From Chamaecrista fasciculata (lineage: Eukaryota > Streptophyta > Magnoliopsida > Fabales > Fabaceae), in assembly GCA_003254925.1 (NCBI GenBank), contig QANZ01013790.1, positions 334,851 through 398,850 of the forward strand: DNA of 64,000 nt, written 5' to 3'. A program made the position numbers and the translations under genes. Below the pieces are notes generated by a model that was not told the origin of the DNA, did no database searches, and saw only the letters and a list, made by a program, of their open reading frames with translations. Positions 1 through 10,635 of the stretch are shown piece after piece (position 1 is the stretch's first letter; the number at the start of each line of letters is the position of its first letter).

Positions 1-819
1 GCATGGTAGTCTGATTCCTATATCAATTCAAAACTGGAAGTAAAATGAAAAATGAAAAAACAGATTTAGTGCTCAAGCCAAGAAGACTAGGATTTTCTAG
101 TTTCTAACATGTATCATCAGTTTTACTGGAAGTTAAATAAGGTAAAATATGAGCATTATGGTAGGCATGACGCAAGTTAGGTATTTATAAGGACTGCACA
201 TCACATACTAGTAGTATTGGTCATGAGTCCTAAAATTGTGGTTGATTCGTTTGATAACCCGAGAGTGAATGCTGGAAAACTGGTATTCATAAAAATGAGT
301 ATTAAACTACTCCAAAACTGGGGTAGAGCGCACTATCAAATTGGCTATTCTTAACCTACTTTGTTCTGGTGTGGTCTGGCACTCGGGTTTTAACCCAAAG
401 AAATAAAAAGAATATGGATATTGCTTTCTGAAGTACAAATGTATTTACTTCCTTATTCCGTTATCCTCTGCAAGTATAAATTAATGACAATGACCTCTTC
501 AGTCTTGCACCCTTCTACCTGTAAAGGATAAATTTTCATGCTTTGTTTGTAGAGTTTTATTCCCAATGTACATTACTTGACAGTTTATCGACTAAATTTC
601 AACTTTTGACATAATCAAGCAGTGCTTTTGCAATTCCCTCAGTGTGATTTGAATTAATAGTTCTTGCTGCTATTTCCATTTAATACTGGATGAATAATTA
701 GAAAACTATACATATTGAAGTAGCACGAAGTATCTTGCATTTAGTATTGACTTGCTATGTGTTTGTGTCCTGCCCCTGTTGTAATGTTACAATTTAGCTG
801 ATTCTTCTACTAAATGCAG

Positions 820-910
820 AACTATTCAGGAATTACTTGAAACAGATAAGGGAGGAAACAAGTGGGAGGTTATTGAGCGTAGCATACAGACCCAACGGGA
901 CTCCAAATAA
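820..910 (+). CDS. Terminal coding exon of an unidentified gene (partial)
   Basis: A polypyrimidine stretch and CTAAATGCAG acceptor end at 819. They are followed by an open frame of 29 full codons ending in TAA at 908-910. The peptide is hydrophilic (TIQELLETDKGG, then KWEVIERSIQTQRDSK). I do not recognise the family. The stretch upstream (1-819) is AT-rich, shows no convincing exon, and is read as intron. The gene would enter from the left edge of the window on the plus strand, and its function cannot be told from this piece. A chance open frame is possible, but the splice acceptor, the balanced composition and the AT-rich 3' flank favour a real last exon. Confidence 0.45.
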
Positions 911-2126
911 ATGGTGGCTGGCATTTGCGAAGAGGAAATTTATGAATATAATTGTTCCTTGAGCTGTGAAAAACATACTTGTTGCTGCATGTTGATATGT
1001 CAATAAGATCTATAATAGTCACAAAATGGAGATAATATTGTTCCATATCTGTCTGCCTTCACAATTTCATTTGCTTGTACGTTTTGAAAGACACTTGTCA
1101 TATTTAGGTGTGATATCATATAGGGGTTAACATAATTTATCATACAAAACAATATCCATTAATCAAATCTTAAGAGTTCACTCATCATTGTCATTGTAAA
1201 TACGTAAGTATGACTATAACTTTCTTTAACCTATCCTATTCTTTGTCATTGTTTACACTTTATATCCTTCTTCCAAGTTCCAAGCCTTCCAATTGCGCAC
1301 ATATATAGCAATCTGCACGTCTTGTTTTGTGCTAGTGTAGTATTTATTTTTTAAGTTTTAATTGTTATTTTCTTTATTATAATAATGATTGTAATCATCA
1401 TTATCATCATCATTCCAAGACAAGGTGTTATATGGGGAAGTGTATCACAGTCCTTCACCTTTTAACGAGTATTTTTAGAAATTAGAATGTTCATTGCCAC
1501 AACTCCAAGTTTTAGTCAAGCCATTTTCTATGTTAAATGAGTATTCCTTTGGTTAAACGTCTTTTTCAGTAGTTACTACATGATATTTGAATAGCAAAAA
1601 CTAAAACTAACGTAACTGATTATGGCATTATGACCAATTGGAAGTGTGATCAATGGCGTTTAAATAAAATTTTGAGTAAAATTTTGACCTTGAAATTTTG
1701 TGAATGGATTTATTTTTATTAAACGATTCTTTCACCATAAACATATGTATAATATAATCACATAAAGAATTAATTATATTTTTATGAAAAATATAAAATA
1801 TTAATAACATTAAAAATATATATATACACACATAAAGTGGCCTCACTATCACTGCCTCACTCTACTCTTCAACTCAGTCAGTCATCACTTTCTGGAGTTA
1901 CTACTCTAATGGCGTGAATTGGGGGAAAGAAGAAAGTTTGATCGAAAACGAAGCCAAAAATCCTCATCAACCTCCATGCTCTCTCGCTTGCTTGCTTCCA
2001 TACACACCTAATCGAATCCATAGATATCTCCATTGAATGACACTTTAAGCTTTATAGAAATCGAAACACTAGGGTTGCTATCAATATCATCAATCTCTTT
2101 CTACAAATCAAAATCATCCATCTCCC
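911..2126. other. Intergenic: 3' flank of upstream gene and UBP22 promoter/leader
   Basis: AT-rich sequence with no supported gene. A TATA-like run (1817-1828) lies about 300 bases before the UBP22 start codon, followed by a CT-rich stretch that could be the transcript leader. The leader carries three short upstream reading frames, listed separately. Nothing else is recognised. Confidence 0.5.
1909..2048 (+). promoter_or_regulatory. Three short upstream ORFs in the UBP22 leader
   Basis: Reading from the likely transcription start near 1850, three ATGs precede the UBP22 start. The frames are ATG-GCG-stop (1909-1917), an 11-codon frame MLSRLLASIHT (1976-2011) and ATG-ACA-CTT-stop (2037-2048). 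All terminate before 2127, so scanning ribosomes would have to leak past or reinitiate. That the leader begins upstream of 1909 is an inference from the TATA-like run; a shorter leader would lack some of these frames. Confidence 0.4.
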
Positions 2127-5100
2127 ATGTCTTCGAGAATCAACAATCCAATCAACGGCCAGATCATCCCTCAACCTTGTCCTCATTTGGCCGAGTTTCG
2201 CTCAATCAACGGCTCAAAACCATTCCGAGCACTTCAAGAATGCCTCCGTGTGAAGCCTCCCGGCGGCCGCGCCGCCATCCGCCGTGACCCTCACGAGCTC
2301 CCTCGCTGCGGCGCTTGCGGAGACTTCGCCCATTCCCGCCTCTACGCCTGCATGACTTGCGCCGCCGTGTTCTGCCACGCGCCGACTGGGTTCTCCCACG
2401 CCACGGCGCACGCCGACTCGGTCCCGATCGGTCACGATATCGCCGTCGATGTCGATCGCGCCGAGCTCTTCTGCTGTGCGTGCCGCGACCAGGTTTACGA
2501 TCGCGATTTCGATGCTGCGGTGGTTTTGGCTCAGAACAGTGCGTCGGTTCTCGGCGGTGGATCGTCGGGGATTCCGTCGCCGCAGCCGGAGAATCTTCGG
2601 AAGCGGCGAAGAGTGGATTATCGACCGTGGACTCCGGATCTGCGCGAGCGAGTTTTGTTGGGGAATTGTTCGAGCCCGCTGGATTGTGTTAATTCTGCTT
2701 CGGATTTGCCGTGGGGATTGCGCGGGTTGAACAATTTGGGAAATACTTGCTTTATGAATTCGGTGTTACAAGCATTGCTTCACACGCCGCCGTTAAGGAA
2801 TTACTTCTTGAGCGATAGGCATAATCGGTACTTTTGCCAGAATAAGAACAATGCCAATGGCAGCAACGTGGGGAATAGTAAGAATGGACGAGTGTGCTTA
2901 GCTTGCGATATGGATGCTATGTTCTCAGCTGTGTTTTCGGGAGATCGTACACCTTATAGCCCTGCAAAATTCTTGTACAGGTTTGTATTGTTAAAGCATA
3001 TGGAGATTTGCCTTGGATAGCATTTGGAGGTTTTCTCTGCCCATAGAAATGTGATGGTATATCTGAATTGAATTGTAAATTTGGAATTGTATTCTGAGTA
3101 AAATTTAGGTTAAGGTTTTTGCAAACTTTTATCTCAATTAATTTTGCACTGCTTGCATTGCCTTGCCTTGTAAGTTGTAACCTTTCTTCAAAGATGTGAT
3201 GTTTACACTGGGTTCACAGTTGGGTTTGTAGCTTGTTATTTTCGTAATAGAAAATTCATTTCTTAATTAATGCGTTGTGGGTGTGTTACAGTTGGTGGCA
3301 ACATGCAGCGAATCTTGCTAGTTATGAACAGCAAGATGCGCATGAATTTTTTATTTCCATGCTTGACGGCATCCATGAAAAGGTGGAGAAGAATGGGCGT
3401 AAGCCTCATAGTCAAGGTAATTCTATTAGTTGTCTCGTTCAGTTTGAGGTGCTGATAACTACGTGTATGCTATATTAGCAATGTTTGCTGTAATTTTCCA
3501 TCTGAAGAGAAAACTAGAGTATGATAATAGTTCTGGCGTTTTGAAATTCATTTACTTGTACTATATGGCAAGAATATTGAAAGAAGCTTCTTTTTTTTTC
3601 CTAAAAAAATTGTTTATACTACAACTAAATGACTAGGTAAAACCAGGCCACCATTGCCTTGTATAATAATGACAATGTAGCTTCTTTGGCTAATTTTTCT
3701 TGTTGATACTCTAACATCCGTTTCAGTTAGTTGATTGAAGTTGGGGATTATTTTCCAGAGTCAGTCAGTATAGTGTGTCTGTTAAGACTTGGAGAACTTC
3801 TTGGGTTAACAGTTTTACCTTTAGCCCATCGCAATTTCCTGTTATGTAAAACTCAGTATTTAGTCTAAACATTTTGAAAGCTAATCAAGTAATAGGATGC
3901 TGACATCTCAATCTCTCTGTTTATCAGTAGTGTTAGAGCAGTAGCATTGGACAGTCAATAACATCATTCTTAGACGGTGCAAGGGATTAATCTGTTGTCC
4001 ATTTCTCCTCCATTAGCTCATCATAATCGTAGCTCCAATTATAAATCAGAGTCCTATTTAAAATAACATAGTTACCACAATATCTAACTGCAGGATCTGG
4101 GTTTAGGTCTCTTGCTTATTGCCCTAGGAGTTGACTTGCTCATACAATTAGGGCTAACACTCAGCCTCAATCCGCTGGCACGATGTTGTTAGTCGTTACA
4201 CTCCATAGAGTCCCAGTAAGTCAACTTTTCTCCATCCTTTTAGTCATCAGGATATACTAGAGTTAATGCCGTTAATTCCTCTTGCCAGGTTTAAGATCTA
4301 CTTAAACATGAGCACGTTCCATATTGGAGACAAGGTGGCATTTGGTTTCAGACCATCACTAATGTGTTTGAACAGTATTTGAGCTTTATTAACTAGAGTG
4401 GAAATTTAGTGTAGAAGGAATTTTATGTAGTTCTTTCTACTTCAGTACGTGTAACCCCGCCTAAAGTACCCTTGATTCAGCCACGTGTCCTGCAGAGTGG
4501 CTATATATGTCTCGATTTTCTATCTTATTTTATAAGCAGCACATTAGTTGAGTGGTCTGTAATTTACATTACTGATCATACTTTTTGGTCTGGACCTCTC
4601 TGCTTTTGTGTTTAAAAAAGGGTTAATGAAGGTAAACTATTTTTAATGGTAGATATGGTCTTAAATTGGCATCATATGATTTTTTGGTGATCCCATTACA
4701 TTGATAATGCAGGCAATGGAGACTGTTGTATTGCTCATAGGGTGTTTTCGGGTATCTTGCGATCTGATGTCATGTGTACGGCTTGTGGGTTCACATCAAC
4801 AACTTATGACCCATGCATTGACATCTCACTGGACTTGGAACCAAATCAATTGGGTTCTACCAAGGCAGCCCCTGCAGCATCTAACCGATCTTGCAATGGC
4901 GAAGCTGATCGCAAGAACTCGAGCCAAAATCGTGGGATATCAACCCTGATAGGGTGCTTGGAGCAATTTACAAGAGTTGAGAGATTGGGATCAGACCAAA
5001 AGTTTTTTTGTCAGCAGTGCCAGGTGAGGCAGGAATCTCTCAAGCAAATGTCCATAAGGAAGCTTCCCCTAGTTTCCTGCTTCCATATAAAAAGATTTGA

Positions 5101-5485
5101 GCACTCTTCTAGCAGAAAGATGTCAAGGAAGGTGGATCGTTATTTGCAGTTCCCCTTGTCACTAGACATGTCACCATATCTCTCATCATCTATCTTGAGG
5201 AGTCGGTTTGGGAACAGAATCTTCCCATCAGATGGGGATGAAGCTGATGCTTCCAACGAGTTTTCATCGGAGTTTGAGTTGTTTGCTGTTGTCACTCACT
5301 CAGGTAAGCTAGATGCCGGCCATTATGTGACTTATTTGCGGTTAAGTAATCAATGGTACAAGTGCGATGACGCTTGGGTTACTCAAGTTGATGAGGACAT
5401 CGTGAGGGCTGCCCAAGGTTACATGATGTTCTATGTACAGAAGATGCTTTACTACAAAGCAAATGAGAAACAGGTTGCTTCATGA
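2127..5485 (+). CDS. UBP22: Ubiquitin carboxyl-terminal hydrolase 22 (SAGA-type histone H2B deubiquitinase)
   Basis: Exons 2127-2980, 3292-3416 and 4713-5485, all GT-AG, give 583 residues, close to the family length. An N-terminal Zn-finger UBP domain (about residues 55-125) has the cysteine/histidine pairs C61/C64, C75/C78 and H84. The C19/USP catalytic domain follows: the Cys box ([13 protein letters not shown]) puts the nucleophile at C208, and the His box has GHYVTYLR with H530 and CDDAW with D546. Zinc-binding CTAC and CQQC pairs lie between the boxes. In yeast (Ubp8) and plants this enzyme removes ubiquitin from H2B, with SGF11 and ENY2 partners, in the nucleus. Exon 1 is much GC-richer than its surroundings, which produces long shadow frames. 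The start is the first ATG in frame and gives the family N-terminus; three short upstream ORFs precede it. Confidence 0.95.
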
Positions 5486-7260
5486 GTCATGATATGCTAT
5501 GACTATGTGAGGTAGGAGATCATGGGGATGGTACAAACCGGATTTGGATCCTTGGAAGTGTGATATTTAGTGCACTTTGTGCAATTTAGAGAGATAGGAA
5601 GAGCAAGAGAGACAAAATGTGGACTCCATACATTTTATTATTTTGGTACTTACTATTTCTCTCTCTGTCTCTCTCAACCTCTCTTTAAACTGCATAAATT
5701 GTATCAAATATTACACTTTAGAGGATCTAAATTTGGTATAAAACATTGCATGTCATGGTGAATGTCGATTTTTGGTCGATAATATGCCATGGCTATATCA
5801 TATATACTTGAAGAAAAGAGGATAAAACTGTTTTTTTTTCCTGTCTGGAGCTGAGATATAATCTATTTATACTTCTGGGTAGCAAAAGGAAATGAGCCAG
5901 AATTTTTGTGGCAACAACATTTAGGAAAGTCATGTTTTTATAATTTTTTTTTTCTAATTCTTCTTATAACCAAATGAAATTATTTTGTCTTAAACCTCTT
6001 TATGGTTTGCCATTTCTTCTTCTCAAGTCTCAATCCTTTTTTGCTTTTTGTTAATTATGTTGTTTATACTGACAAATCAAATGAAATTGATGAATAGATG
6101 GATTTTTTTAAGTGAAAATAAATATAGGAAACAAAGTGAAGTAGTAAATGTCTTAAGTTGGATTTGAATTACCATGTAATGCCTTGTTTAGTTCATTAGC
6201 TTCTAAATCCAAGAGTAATATCATCTTGGATACTTGGCCTGCATGAATAAAGTCAAAGATATTAGAAAAGAAATTAATCATAATAGTACACTCTATGTAA
6301 TAATTAATTAATTCATAACTTAAATTGATTTGTGATAAAATAAGGAAAAAAAAAAGGGGTTCATAGGCATGTTTAAATCATTTTTGGCAAAATAGAAAGC
6401 ATGTTCTCAATCCCAAAAATAAAAAAAGAAAGCATGTTCACATAATAAATTAATCTTAAAAGTTGGATTGAAGTTCACCTATGGGATAGGTGATTTCTAT
6501 TAAAGAAAATCATTAAAAGATAATTTCTAATTTTTTATTTAGGAATGATAAAAGTAAATTAAGAATTATAATATTAATTTATTTTAAAATCATACGTGTG
6601 TACTTTTAATATTTATATAAACTACATTTATTATTTAGAATAAAAATATATAAAAATAGTATAGAAGGCTAAACTTATATAATCTTTTTATATATATATA
6701 TATACTAGTGTGCTTTGCATTTTGCATGCCTTAACGGGCATGCAAAGATTAATTTAAATTTAAAAATTATTATATTTTTAATAAGAATTTAAGTTTTTAT
6801 ATAATGTATTTTTATTTTTTTNTAATTCATTTATTTTTTTAAAGAAGTGGGGAGAGTAAGTGGGAGAGAGAGTGAGTGATTTTTTTTTTCTTTTTTAATT
6901 TTTTAATTCACTATTTTTGACCAACCATAAGGGGTGGAGCCATATAATATAGTATAAATAAGATATACACGACTAGTGATAAGAGTACAAAAATATAAGA
7001 AAAACCTGATATATGCTCTATAAAAGGAAAAATGATCTGAATAAATTAATAATAAGAAAACTTTATCACAAAAATATAAGATTTCTCATTCAATAAAATT
7101 GATAACAAAAGTATAAAATGTTTCATCTATTTCTTTTTTCCTTCAAGTCATAATTATCTTGATTCAAGCCAAAAATAAAATCATAATTATCTTCATGAAA
7201 TAAGCCTTTGTGGTCCCGGAGCACACCACATGGAAATTGTTGGAGAAAAGGTATTTTAGT
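5486..7260. other. UBP22 3' flank and AT-rich intergenic sequence
   Basis: The first few hundred bases probably hold the UBP22 3' UTR. Beyond about 5900 the sequence is very AT-rich, with poly-A/T runs, a (TA)n run near 6690-6702 and one N at 6821. I see no gene and no delimited element. Confidence 0.6.
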
Positions 7261-7269
7261 TTTTTAATC

Positions 7270-8646
7270 GGTTAAATAGTTATTTTGGTCTTAAATGTAT
7301 GTCTTAATATTTATTTTGGTCCTTTATGTTTTAAAATATTCAAATTGGTCTTAAATTTGGCAAAATATTTTATTTTGGTCTCAAACTATTGAATATGATA
7401 ATATTTTTCTCGTTTCAAGTTTGAATGTCACAAATTCAGAGCTACGTATTGTTCTCAAATAAAACTTTTTCTATCTAGTGAGAGGGAGGATCATCTATAA
7501 TGCGTACTTTGTGTAGTGTGCTTGTATTGCCTCATTTAACCCATTGGATGCATGTGCTTTACTTTCTCATGCCACATCACCATATTTTCTCTCTTTTTGT
7601 GGTATATGGTATCTTGTTCTATGTATCGTTAACATTTCAGTACTTTGTTCTTATTAAAATGACATTTTGGAACCCTATTTTTTGCACGTTAACACTTTGG
7701 TACTCAATTATTTCAAAAGTGACATTTTGGTACCATATTCTTTGCACTGTTAATACTTTGGTACCCTAATAAAGATAGATCAAGGTAACAAATCGTGAAA
7801 GAACAGGATACCAAAGTGAAATCGATTCATAGAACAGGGTACCAAATGTTAATGGTGCAAAGAACATGGTACCATAATGTCACTTTTAAAATAACAGGGT
7901 CCAAAGTGTTAACGATGCAAAGAACAGGTATCAAAATGTCACTTTTGAAAGAACAAGGTACCAAAATATCATTTTTTAAAAGAACATGGTACTAAAATGT
8001 TAACGGTGCAAAAAACAGGGTACCAAAGTGTCACTTTTGAAAGAACAGAGTACCAAAGTAAAATTGGTCCATAAAACAGGATACCAAAGTGTAAATTACC
8101 TTAAAATTTATTTAGTTCTAAAAAAAATTAATTATCATATTTTATTGAAGAAAATTTAACTATTATTTTTTAAAATATAAATATTATAATTTTAGATCAT
8201 AGTAACTATTAAGTCAAAAGACATATGCCATAAAAAAATGATGATGTGGCTTGAGGATGTAAGGTAGATGCATCCAATGGTTTAATTGAGACACTATAGG
8301 TGCATTACATAGTCTACGCGAACTACAGATGATCCTCTCTCTTAATTGTAACTATTAACAAATTAGGTTAAATTGGTTCTAAAAGTAGACGATTTGTTGT
8401 CAAACAAGTAAAATTGATTATATCTCTCTCATTTCAAGTTCGAAGGCGACGAATTCATAACAACGAGTTACCCTTAACAAGTTCTTTAAACTTGAAATGA
8501 GAGACAAGAGAAATATGACAAAATTCAATAATTTGAGACTAAAATGAAACATTTTACCAACATTTAAAACTAATTTAAATATTTTGAAACATAAAGACCA
8601 AAATGAACATTAGAATATATGTTTAAGACTAAAACGACTTGTTGAC
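7270..8646. mobile_element. Non-autonomous Mutator-like element with very long terminal inverted repeats
   Basis: The ends are GGTTAAATAGTTATTTTGGTC (left) and, inverted, GGTCAACAAGTCGTTTTAGTC (right). Similarity between the arms continues inward for about 300 bases: TTGGATGCATG near 7541 pairs with GCATCCAATGG near 8270. Flanks are TTTTTAATC (7261-7269) and TTTTTAATT (8647-8655), an 8/9 match to a 9-bp target duplication, the length typical of Mutator elements. No transposase frame is present. The interior (about 7590-8105) is an array of GGTACC/ACTTTGGTACC units in both orientations, which may be a second repeat inside the first. The class assignment rests on TIR length and duplication size. 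Confidence 0.7.
7590..8105. repeat. Internal palindromic array of GGTACCAAA-type units
   Basis: Units close to TGACATTTTGGTACC and CACTTTGGTACCC, spaced by TTAACG and TTCTTTGCA, repeat in one orientation up to about 7770. They repeat in the reverse orientation from about 7795 to 8095 (GGTACCAAAGTGTCACTTTTGAAAG and variants). Related sequence occurs at 14228-14724, 15200-15340 and 37277-37456. The array lies inside the long-TIR element above, either as a nested insertion or as that element's internal domain. Confidence 0.6.
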
Positions 8647-8655
8647 CTTTTTAAT

Positions 8656-9165
8656 TTATATTGAATTAATAAATTAATCTTTAAATAATTAAAATATAGA
8701 GTTTAATTTTTAAAATATCATAAGTATCAATAATTTAAATTTTGTGATGATTTTGTAAATTTGAATTAATTTTATATATTTTTTAAATTTATATTTAATT
8801 TATGTTTTATCTTTAAATTTATATCAAAATTATATTTTTTTATTTTAAATTTAATTCATGGACTAAATAAGTAATAATTAAAATGTTTAAAAATTTAGTA
8901 ATATATATAATTATTCAATAACTAATTAATATTATAAAAAAATAGCTAATTAATTTATTTATTAGAATAAATTTTCTCTTATTCTTGCCTCTCCCGGGTT
9001 GATGTAATTTCCAACGCGCGTTTTGTTCTCATTCAGAATCAGAGCGTAAGGTTCAAAATCGAGCCAAAAAGGACACAAATGCACATAAATCAAAATAAAA
9101 CAAAACAAGAGTACAAAGAGATAAAGAAGGAATTAAAGAGGGAAAGAAAATTAGAAAATAAGAAA
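8656..9165. other. AT-rich spacer
   Basis: Very AT-rich with no open frame of note, except a short GC-richer patch near 8988-9030. No gene, RNA or delimited repeat is visible. Confidence 0.6.
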
Positions 9166-9566
9166 GGTCAAAGTACACTTTTGGTCCCATAACTTTTTTT
9201 TTTTTATACTTTTGGTTTGCTTAGTTTGAAGATTTGGTCCCATGTTGCACTTTTAGTCCCATATCTTTGGGTTAGATTGCAGAATTGGTCTTATATCTTT
9301 TGGTTAAGTTATAGAATTAGTCTCATATCTTTGCGTCAAGTGTAGAATTGATATTATATCTTTGGATTAATTGAGACTGACGGTAAAACTTTTTATAAAG
9401 ATATGAGATCAATTCTACGATCTCACCAAAAGATATGAGACCAAAAGTGATATGAGATCAAATCTGTAACATTTTGCAAAAATATGAGATCAAAAGTGCA
9501 ACAAAAAAATTATGAGATCAAATTGATATCTAAACAAAAATTATAGGACCAAAAATCCATTTGACC
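9166..9566. mobile_element. Mutator-type MITE, GGTCAAAG/TTTGACC family
   Basis: The left end GGTCAAAGTACACTTTTGGTC pairs with the right end GACCAAAAATCCATTTGACC. The interior is made of repeated ATATCTTTGGGT / AAAGATATGAGACC units arranged as an inverted repeat. The same design and ends recur at 46856, 47759 and 49101. The flanking 9-mers do not match cleanly here, so this copy is probably older. It lies in the promoter region of TOC90, ending just before the probable leader. Confidence 0.7.
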
Positions 9567-10635
9567 ATGAAAAAATAAAGTGGGTTATTAATTATAACTC
9601 CTAGCTCTGTCTTATTCTTATCCTTCAAAATCTTCCTCATCCTCAATCCACAATCCCCAATCCCCAATCCCCAATTCTCAAACACGTTTTTCTTCGTCTT
9701 CTTCGTTTTCTCTCCACAAAGTTAAGCAATTTCGTCGATTTTGGATTCTTCCCTTCTCCCTTAGGTTTCGGCGACATTAATTGTTCATTCCCTTCATCGT
9801 AAACTAGGGTTTTGGGGAGGTTGATGGTTTGATCATGTCGGTGTGAGAGAAGTGTTTCTTCGAATTTTAGCAACATAGAGGTATATATATATTATCCCGA
9901 AACGTTTACTGTTGCTGTCGATGTGAATCAATCTGCTTTTGACCCTGAGTTGTTGGTTTGATGCTCAAAGGTTCTAGTCATCCATTGCAATCTGATAATA
10001 GTCGTATTTCAGGTACTTTTGTTGAATTCTAGTGCTCTTTGTTTTTTTTTTTCCCTTGGCTACCTTTCATAATTGGTATGCCCTTCCTATGCTCTAGTTC
10101 GTTTTATAAATCCGTTTTACTAGCTTGGTATGGAGTTCTTTCTCGGTCACATGCGCCTGTTTGACTATGTGTGCTAATTTTGTTTTTTGTTTTTTTTTTT
10201 TTTTCCGTTTCCAATGTCTTTTGTTTTGTGGGAAAGTAGCATCATACATAATATTGGGCAGAGTGTGCTTGTATTACATGAATGAACTAGTGCTTAAAAT
10301 ATGGTCTTTTAAAGGAAACTGACTGGTAATTGGCGATGGCCCTTATTATTGATTTCATGATTTGTATTGATTGAACCCTTTGAAATGAGGAGGAGGGAAT
10401 TCAATTAAGGTTCCTATAAGAAACATTTTCTATCCAATATCCATGCAAGTAGGTTTTTGTTTTAGTTAGTTCAGATTGAACTCAAATATAACTGTATCGT
10501 TTGTTTATCAAATAATTGAAGGAAGAAAATAAAAGAAAGCACATGATTATTTTGGATTGATGGTTCCAATTTGGTTTCAAGCATTATCAGATTGTACTTA
10601 TATGATTTTTTTTTCTTTTCTGGTTTTGTAACAGA
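9567..10635 (+). promoter_or_regulatory. TOC90 promoter/leader with a probable 5'-UTR intron
   Basis: A CT-rich stretch from about 9600 looks like a transcript leader. A donor at 9880/9881 (CATAGAG|GTATAT) and the acceptor at 10634 (TAACAG|A) would define a 754-bp leader intron placing the start codon one base into the next exon. Two tiny upstream frames occur in the leader, ATG-GTT-TGA at 9824 and ATG-TCG-GTG-TGA at 9835. Leader exons are inferred from splice-site shape alone. Confidence 0.45.

Noticed and set aside
1628..1852. Minus-strand 74-codon frame upstream of UBP22
   Set aside because: Hydrophobic translation of AT-rich DNA, no start context, no homology, overlaps the likely promoter.
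2214..2730. Several overlapping open frames on both strands in UBP22 exon 1
   Set aside because: They follow from the high GC content of this exon, have arginine-rich low-complexity translations, and conflict with the well-supported UBP22 frame.
7640..8100. CRISPR-like array of regular short repeats
   Set aside because: Units vary, run in both orientations, have no unique spacers, and this is plant nuclear DNA.
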